DNA from: Massilia sp. W12
GTDB taxonomy: Bacteria > Pseudomonadota > Gammaproteobacteria > Burkholderiales > Burkholderiaceae_D
Length of the DNA: 64,000 nucleotides
NCBI RefSeq assembly: GCF_037300705.1
Contig: NZ_CP147776.1
Span: forward strand, 5,338,857-5,402,856
Direction of reading: 5' to 3'
Part shown: positions 12,301 through 21,300 of the stretch, in pieces
Layout of the letters: each line of letters begins with the position of its first letter
Numbering within the stretch: position 1 is the stretch's first letter
Position numbers and translations under genes: made by a program
The notes under the pieces: generated by a model
Database searches by the model: none
What the model was told of the DNA's origin: nothing
The model's input: only the letters and a program-made list of their open reading frames with translations

Positions 12301-15300
12301 GGTGATCTTGGCGGCGCTGATGCTCAGATCATTGCCCACCTTATTACCGCTGGTGGTGACAGTCGTGGCCGCCGTGATGCTCAAATTCTGTCCCACATTG
12401 CTGTCGGCCAGCGTCAGGCTGTTTTTATCGCGCAAGGCCACCGCATTACCGCCGCTGTTGCTGAGTTTGACTGAGCCGAGGAATTCATTATCCGCATGCT
12501 CCAGCGTGATCGGATTGGCGCCGGCGCTGATGCTGACCGCGCCCGCCCCGCTTTGCGTAATCGCCCCGCTTTGCTTGATTTCGCCGGTGCTGCTCAAGCT
12601 GAGCTTACCGCTGCCCAGATTCAGACTGGCGATTTCCAGCTTGCCGGCAGTGTTGATGCTGACATCGTTAGGCCCGCTATTGCTCAAAGTCAGCGCGCCG
12701 GTCAGGCTATTCGCCTGGCTCAAATCGACACTGTTGGCGCCGGCTGTAATCGTGCTGCTGCCGCCCACGCTCATGGCCCCGCTTTGGCTCAGCGCGCCGC
12801 CGACGGTCAGATCCAGATTGCCGCTGATGCTGAAGGCCGGCAAGGTCACCGCCGCATTCGGCAAATTCAAGCTCAGATTCGTCAGGCCCGACAAGGGTGA
12901 AGGCAAGGCTGCGCTGGCATAGCTGTTGGCATACGACAGATCTTGCAATTTACCGCTGTTGCTGGTGCTCAGGCTGACATTGCCCTTGATATTGTTGGCG
13001 CTCTTGCTCAAATCGATGTTTGCCGTGGCTTGATCAATCGTCAGATCCAGATTACCCGCCACGCTCACGGCCGCGCTCTGGCTGATCGCGCCATTCGCTT
13101 TCAGCGTCAAATTGCCGCTCAGATCCAGCGCCGGCAGGCTGACCGGGCCGGCGTCATTGCTCAGACTCAGATTGCGCATCTTATCCGGCACAGAGAAGCT
13201 CAAAGCGCTCGCGCCGCTATGACGCAAGGTGACATCCTGCACATTGCCGCTGTCCGCACTGACATTCACCGCGCCGCCAAACACATTGGCCTGATTCAAG
13301 CTCACATCGCGATTGCTGCCGCTGGTTTTGATGGTGCTGACGCCGCTGACATTCAACACCCCGCTCTGACTCACATTGCCGGCCGCATTCAGATTCAAGG
13401 CCCCGCCCACGGTATTCGCGCCCAAGGTGATATTCGCCGCGCTGACCGTCAAGTCCTGTCCCACGGTGCTGCCGCTGACGGTGACATCATTGACGTCGCT
13501 CAGTTTCACGTCTTTCGCGCCGCTGTTTTTCAAGCTGACGCTGGAAAAATCATTCTTGTTGTTGGTCAGCGTGATCGCATTGCCTGCGGCGTCAATTGTG
13601 GCCACCCCGCCGGCGGTTTGCGTAATCTCTTCAGCCTGGGTCACTGCGCCGTCGGCAGTCACATTCAAGGCGCCATTCCCCAGTTCCAGGCGGCCCAATT
13701 GCAAGGCCCCGCTGCTGTTGATTTGCACCGCGCCGGTGCTGCTGACATTGACTTGCTGACCAAAGCTGTTGGTTTTGTCCAGCGTCACGCTGTTCGCCCC
13801 GGTCGCCAGGGTGGTCGTGCCGGTCACGCTCAAATTGCCGCTTTGCGTCAAGGCGCCGCCGGCAATCGCGTCCAGATTGCCGCTCAAGCTTACGCCGCCC
13901 GGCAGGGTCAGTTTGGCTTGCGGGAAATTCAGACTCAGGCTGTGCATGCTGGCCGGCGTCAACGGCGCGGCATCGTTTTTGCTGATATTTTTCAGGCTGA
14001 CATCATTCAGCTCGCCGCTGCCGCTCACGGCCAGCGTTACCTGCCCGCTCAGATTATTGTCTTGCGTCAGCGTGATATCGTGTTTGCCATCGGCAATCGT
14101 CAAGCTGGACGTGCCGGTCACCGTCAAGGCGCCGCTTTGCGTGATATCGCCTTTAGCACTGACCTCCAGATTGCCTTTGATCGTGCCGCCGGCCAAGACC
14201 ATATCCTTGCCGCCGCTCAAGCTCAGATTGCGCGTCACGCTGTCATTGCCAAGCGTAATCTTGTCGCCGGCAGTGATGCTCAAATCACGTCCCACCGTAT
14301 TCCCGCCGGTGCTCGCGGTCGTGCCGGCGGTAATGCTCAGGTCCTGTCCCACGCTGCCGTTTTTGACGGTGATCGCATTCGCATCTTTGATGGTGGCGTT
14401 ATTGCTTCCGGTGGTGGTCAGACTGACTGTGCCGGTGAAATCATTGTCTTTGTGATCCAGCGTGATCGGATTCGCGCCGGCATTCACACTCACCGCGCCC
14501 GCGCTGGCGCCCTGGCTGATCGCGCCGCTCTGGGTAATCGCACCGCCTGCATTCAAGCTCAGCGCGCCTTGTCCCATCTCAAGCGAAGCGATTTCCATCG
14601 CGCCGGAGGTGGTCAAGGCAATATTGTTGCTGCCGCTGTTTTTCAAAGTCACCGCACCAGTCAACGCATTGCTTTGCGTCAGGCTGATTTCCTTGCCGGC
14701 GTTGATGCTGGTGGTTTTGGTGACCGTGAAAGCGCCGCTTTGCGTGACGTTGCCGCCAGCCGTAATGTTCAAATCGCCGCTCAAGTTCAGGCTCGGCAAG
14801 CTCACGTCCGCATTCGGGAAATTCAGCGTCAAATTGCGCAATCCCGTGATTTGCGACGGATTGCTGGCGCTCGCGCTGTCATTGCCGATGCCCACATCCT
14901 GCAAGGTGGCGCCGTTCACCGTATTCAAATTGACTGCGCCGGTGAAAGTATTATCGCTGCGGCTCAAATCCACCCCGGCTGTCACGCCACCCGCAATGCC
15001 ATTGATCGTCAGATTGCTGTCACCGCCGACTTTCACGCCCGCGCTCTGGCTGATATTGCCGCCGGCAGTCAGGCTTAAATTGCCGCCCACATTCGAGGCG
15101 CCGAGGCTGAGCGCATCTTTATCCGTCACACTGACGGCATTCGAACCGCTGTTTTTCAGCGACAGTGCGGCTTGGAAATCGTTGCTGCTGTCATTCAAGG
15201 TGATGGCGTTGGCGCCAGCGTTGAAACTGGCGGCGCCGCCAACGGTCAGCGTGCCGCTCTGCGTAATCGCACCGCCGGCGGTGACATCCAGCTTGCCTGT

Positions 15301-18300
15301 CAAGCTCAGGGTCTTCAGATTAATCGCGGCCGCATCGTGCTGCAGCGTCAAATCGCTCAAACCCGCCGGCAAGACGCCCAAGGTAGCGCTGGCGTTGGTG
15401 TTGCGCAAATTCAGGCTGGCGGCGCTGCCGCTGTTGGCGGTGGTCAAGGTCACCACGCCGGCCAGATCATTCGCTTTATCCAGCGTCACGCTGACCCCGG
15501 TGGCAGTGTCCACTTTCAAGGTGGTGGTTCCGCCAACCGTCAGCGCATCGCTTTGGCTGATATTGCCTTTCGCTGTTACGTTCAGATTATTGCCGACCGA
15601 AGCCTCGCCCAAAATCAGCGCATCACCAGATGTCAATTGCAGATTCTGACTGGCAGTCAGCTTGCCGCTCTGGCTTAGCGCAGCATCGCTGCTGGCGATC
15701 AAATCACGTCCGGCTGTATTAGCGCCCAAACTCAATGCGCCACCCGCTGTGATTTTCAAATCCTGGCCCACGCTGCTGTCGCTGACCGTCAAGGCGCCAA
15801 GGTTTTTAATGCTGGCGTCATTACTGCCGCTGGTTTGCAACTTGACTGTGCCGGTCAAAGCATTGTCATTCGTCAAGGTAATCGCATGGGCGCCGGCATT
15901 GACGCTGACTGCGCCGGCGGCGCTGGCCTGCGTGATGGTTTCGCCTGGCGCCTGGGTGATATCGCCACCGCTGGCGCTGATCGTCAGCGTGCCTGTGCCG
16001 ACATTTATATTGCCTAATTCGATGCCAGTGCTGGCGTTCAAGCTGACATTGTGATTTGCGCTGTTGCTGAGGCTGACTTTGGCGCCAAACTCATTCGCCT
16101 TATCCAGTGTGATCACCCCGTTACTGGCGCTGAAACTGGCGTCGCCAGCGATTTTCAGCACAGTTGCGTCTTGCTGTGTCACCCCATTGCCTGCGCTGAC
16201 GCTTAGATTGCCGCTCAGTTCCAACGCCGGCAAACTCAGTGCGGCATTCGGGTAATTCAAGGTCAAATTGGTAGCCGCGCCGATGCTCGGATAAGCCGCC
16301 TTACTCGCGGTATTGGTCAAGCTGGCGTCTAACATGCCACCAGTATCAGCCGCCAAGGTGATCGCGCCATCCAGCTTATTCAAGCTGTTATCCAATACGA
16401 TGCTCTTATCTTTGGCAGTGCTGAAGCTGCTGCTTCCGCTCACGCTCAAGGCGCCGCTTTGGCTGATGTCGTCGCCAGCTTTAACAGTCAACGTTCCACT
16501 TGCAGTTGAAGCAGCAAACGCAAGCTTACCGGAGGCGGTCACAGAAACATCCGTACCACTCAGCGCGACCGTGCCCTTGAATGCATTGTTCTCTGTCAGC
16601 TTAATCACGTTACCGCCAGAGTTAAAGCTGGCATTGCCGCTCACCGTCAGCGCTTTGCCTGTCGCTTGTGTCAATGCGCCGCTGCTTTCCACGCTCAAGT
16701 TGCCGCCAATGGTCAGGTCAGTCAAAACCAAGGGCCCCGTCCCTACCAAGTTCACATCATCAACCTTGGCCGGGAAACTCAAGGCGGGCAAGCTGTTCAC
16801 CTTCAAGCTCAGGTCGCGCATTTCTCCTGCGCTTGATGAGATGTCCAGCGTAGCGCCGAAGTTATTCGTGGTGCTGCTGCTGAAATCCACATCAGCAGAC
16901 GATGAGGACAAATTGATCGTGGTTTTTCCTGTTGTGTCATTTAAAGCGATGGCGCTGGATGCCGCCTGACTGACACTGCCGCCAGCAGTAATCGTCAGCT
17001 GACCGCCAAGTTTTGTCTCACCACCAAACACCAGGTCATTCACATCCTTAATTGTCGCGCTGTATGTATTGCTCTGCGTCTGTGTCAGCGTCACTGGGCC
17101 GATAAAGTCATTCGCATTATCCAGAGTGATGTTGCCGTTACCGGTTGATATTTTCACACTGCCGGTCGCACCGGAAGCCTGGGTGATTGGGCCGGACTGG
17201 GTGATATTGCCCGTTGCCGTCAGAGTGAAATTACCCGTGCCCAGGGTGCTTGATGCAAGTTGAAGGCTCCCATCATTATTGATGATTGCCGCAGAATTTG
17301 AGCTGGCGTTATTGATTGCCAATGTGCCGGCAAATTTATTGCCATTGCCCAGTGTGATCGCGCCGCCTGCGGTGACAGTCGCCGCCCCATTCATGTCAAT
17401 GGAAGTGGCGGCATCATGCTTCACATCTCCACCAGCGCTTAAATTCAATGTGGCATTACTACTTAAAGCGATACTTTTGATAGTCAAATCATTACCGGCT
17501 GCCAAGCTGGCATTCCCCGTCACCCACAATACCGGCGTCGACAGGCTTGCATTTTTCTCTACATTCGTAATCCGAATCATAGAAAGATTTGCATTCGGGT
17601 TACTCAAATTCAAGCTCAAATTCGCGACAGACAAAGGCAATGTCGGCAAGGTGGCTGAGGCATGCGAGTTGGTGAAGCTGAAATCCCCTACTTTGCCAGA
17701 ACCTGCTGTGGCAATGGTCACTTTACCAGACATGCTGTTGCTGGCATTGTCCAAAATTATCGACCCGGCCCCTCTTTGCGTGACAGACGTTGTGCCACCA
17801 ACACTCAGCGCACCGCTTTGCGTCAAATTACCGCTGGCTGTAATCGACAAATTCTTCCCGACAGAAGATGCTGCTAACTTCAAATCATTGGTATCACGAA
17901 TCGATGCATCACTGCTGTTGCCACTGGTCAAAGCCACCGCGCCGGTGAAATCATTCCCCGAATTCGACAAGGTAATCGCACCAGTGCTGGTGAAGCTGGC
18001 CGCTCCTGCACTGGCCGACTGGGTAATGGCCCCAGTTTGTGAAATCGCACCAGCGGCTTCCACCGCCAAACTTCCAGACCCCGCGCTGATAGATGCGATG
18101 CTCAAGGCTTCAGCATTTTTGAATTTCAGATCATGCGCTCCGCTGTTACTCAAACTGACCGCACCACTCAACTGATTGCTGCTGGTGCTCAGATCAAGGC
18201 TGGAGCCTGCCGTGAAACTGGCTGTGCCGCTTGTGGTGATCACCCCTGTTTGTGACAATGCACCACCGCTCGAGACAGTCAAGCCGCCGCTGCCCAGACT

Positions 18301-21300
18301 CATGGCGCCCAAAATCAATGCGTCCGTATCACGCAGACTGACGCCGCCCGAATTGCTCACGCCAACAGCGCCGGCAAAATTATTTGTGGCATTGCTCAGC
18401 GTGACCGCAGCCGAACCCGTGCTTAAATTCAACGCGCCACTGGTAGTCAGTGTATTTCCTGAAGTCTGGCTGATTGGCTGATTCGTTGTGGTGAAATTCG
18501 CCGTGCCAGCGGTGATCGCCGTCGCGCCATCACGAAATGAGTATTCGCCACTGAGTTCAGTGAAGGTAGCGGTATGCGCCCCGACATTGATCGCACCCGT
18601 CACATAGATATCCGCGCTATTCGATGTCTTTAATGAAAAGTTACCGCCCGTGTTTGTAATCACCCCCAGATAATCAAGATAATTATTCTGGGTGCTTAAA
18701 TTCACATCGCCTGTGCTGTTCTCCAGACTCAATTTATCAGCTGTCAATACCCCGGACTGCGTCAACGCATGGTTGTTTTTCAAGCTGAAATTTTTGTTTT
18801 TGGAAACATTCACCGTACCCAGATCACTGATCACATTGGTAGCGCCAGTCAAATCCACATTGCCGCTGGTGTTGGTCAAGGTCAGCCGGTTAGCAGTCAA
18901 TGCCCCGCTTTGCGCCACACTGCCGCTGCCAGTAAAGGTCAGATTGCCTGCTCCCAGATTCGATTCCGCAAAACTGACCGCACTATTGGAGGAAGTAACA
19001 AAGACATCTTTGCCACTTGTATTCATGCTCAGCGTCGAAGCGTTTGTCTGAATCGGAATCGTGCTGCTGCCGATGTCTCCCGAATTCGCTTTCAAATGCA
19101 GGGCTGAGGCGGTCACTGTTTTTGATGCTGCGCTCAGCACCGCCCCCCCCTGCAAAGTCAGTGTCCCGGAGCCAAAAGCCAAACTGCTGTTTATATTCAG
19201 ATTTCCGCTATGCGAGCTGTTGCCAATCTGGACAGGACTGCCAAACCCGGCAAGCGCAGACGCTTCAATCGAGTCAAAGCTGAGCGCACCTGAAACATTC
19301 GAGCCAAGACTGATATCCACCGTAGGCGTATAAGGACTGAGCTTCAGTAAGGTAAGATTCGTACCGTCAGTGACGCCGCCCTCAAACTGCATCCGATCGG
19401 CCTGGATATCCACAGATGCGGCTTTCACGCTCCCCCCGTCCGCAAAGGTAAATGAGCCGGAAGAATGTTTATACACCACGGAAACATTTTTGCCGCTGGC
19501 GCTGATCGCCCCATCGAATGTAAATGAGGAAGCATTATTAGTCAGGCTGAAATCCCCGCCTGCGATGGTCAAATCGCCAAGCTCAGAGATTTCATTATCC
19601 AACCCCAGCGTCACCGCACCGCCGGCGTTATTCAACACCAGGACGCCTGCTTTCATCACTCCGCTTTGCGTCAGCGCTTGCGTGTTTTTCAGGGTGAAGG
19701 TTTGCCCTGTCGCGTCAATCGCGCCCAAGTCGCCGATCACATTGCTTTGATCCAGCGTGGTCGCGCCGCCGGTATTGGTCAGCACCAGCTTATCGGCCTT
19801 CATCACGCCGCTTTGCGTCAACGCCTGCGTGTTTTTCAGGGTGAAGGTTTGCCCTGTCGCGTCAATCGCGCCCAAGTCGCCAATCACATTGCTTTGATCC
19901 AGCGTGCTCGCGCCGCCGGTATTGGTCAACACCAGCTTATCCGCTGTCAGCACGCCGCTTTGCGTCAAGGCTTGCGTGTTTTTCAGGGTAAAGGTTTGCC
20001 CTGTCGCATCAATCGCGCCCAGATCGCCAATCACATTGCTTTGATCCAGCGTGCTCGCGCCGCTGGTGTTGGTCAAGACCAGCTTATCCGCTGTCAGCAC
20101 GCCGCTTTGCGTCAAGGCTTGCGTGTTTTTCAGGGTAAAGGTTTGCCCTGTCGCATCAATCGCGCCCAAGTCGCCGATCACATTGCTTTGATTCAGCGTG
20201 GTCGCACCGCTGGTGTTGGTCAGCGCCAGTTTACTCGCCTTCAGCACCCCGCTTTGCGTCAGCGCCTGCGTATTTTTCAGCGTGAAGGTTTGCCCTGTCG
20301 CATCAATTGCGCCCAGATCGCCAATCACATTGCTTTGATCCAGCGTGCTCGCGCCGCCGGTATTGGTCAGCACCAGCTTATCCGCCTTCAGCACCCCGCT
20401 TTGCGTCAAGGCTTGCGTGTTCTTCAGGGTGAAGGTTTGCCCGCTCGCGTCAATCGCGCCCAAATCGCCGATCACATTGCTTTGATCCAGCGTGCTCGCG
20501 CCACTGGTGTTGGTCAGCACCAGCTTATCCGCCTTCAGCACCCCGCTTTGGGTCAAGGCTTGCGTGTTTTTCAGCGTAAAGGTTTGCCCTGTCGCATCAA
20601 TCGCGCCCAAATCGCCGATCACATTGCTTTGATTCAGCGTGCTCGCGCCGCTGGTGTTGGTCAGCGCCAGCTTATCCGCCTTCAGCACCCCGCTTTGCGT
20701 CAAGGCTTGCGTGTTCTTCAGGGTAAAGGTTTGCCCTGTCGCGTCAATCGCACCCAAATCGCCGATCACATTGCTTTGATCCAGTGTGGTCGCGCCGCTG
20801 GTATTGGTCAGCACCAGCTTATCCGCCTTCAGCACCCCGCTTTGCGTCAGCGCCTGCGTATTTTTCAGGGTAAAGGTTTGCCCTGTCGCGTCAATCGCTC
20901 CCAAGTCGCCAATCACATTGCTTTGATTCAGCGTGCTCGCGCCGCTGGTGTTGGTCAGCACCAGCTGATCCGCTTTCAGCACCCCACTTTGGGTCAAGGC
21001 TTGCGTGTTTTTCAGCGTAAAGGTTTGCCCTGTCGCATCAATCGCGCCCAAATCGCCAATCACATTGCTTTGATCCAGCGTGGTCGCGCCGCCGGTATTG
21101 GTCAGCACCAGCTTATCCGCTGTCAGCACCCCGCTTTGGGTCAAGGCTTGCGTGTTTTTCAGCGTAAAGGTTTGCCCTGTCGCATCAATCGCGCCCAGCT
21201 CGCCAATCACATTGCTTTGATCCAGCGTGGTCGCGCCGCCGGTATTGGTCAGCACCAGCTTATCCGCTGTCAGCACGCCGCTTTGCGTCAGGGCTTGCGT

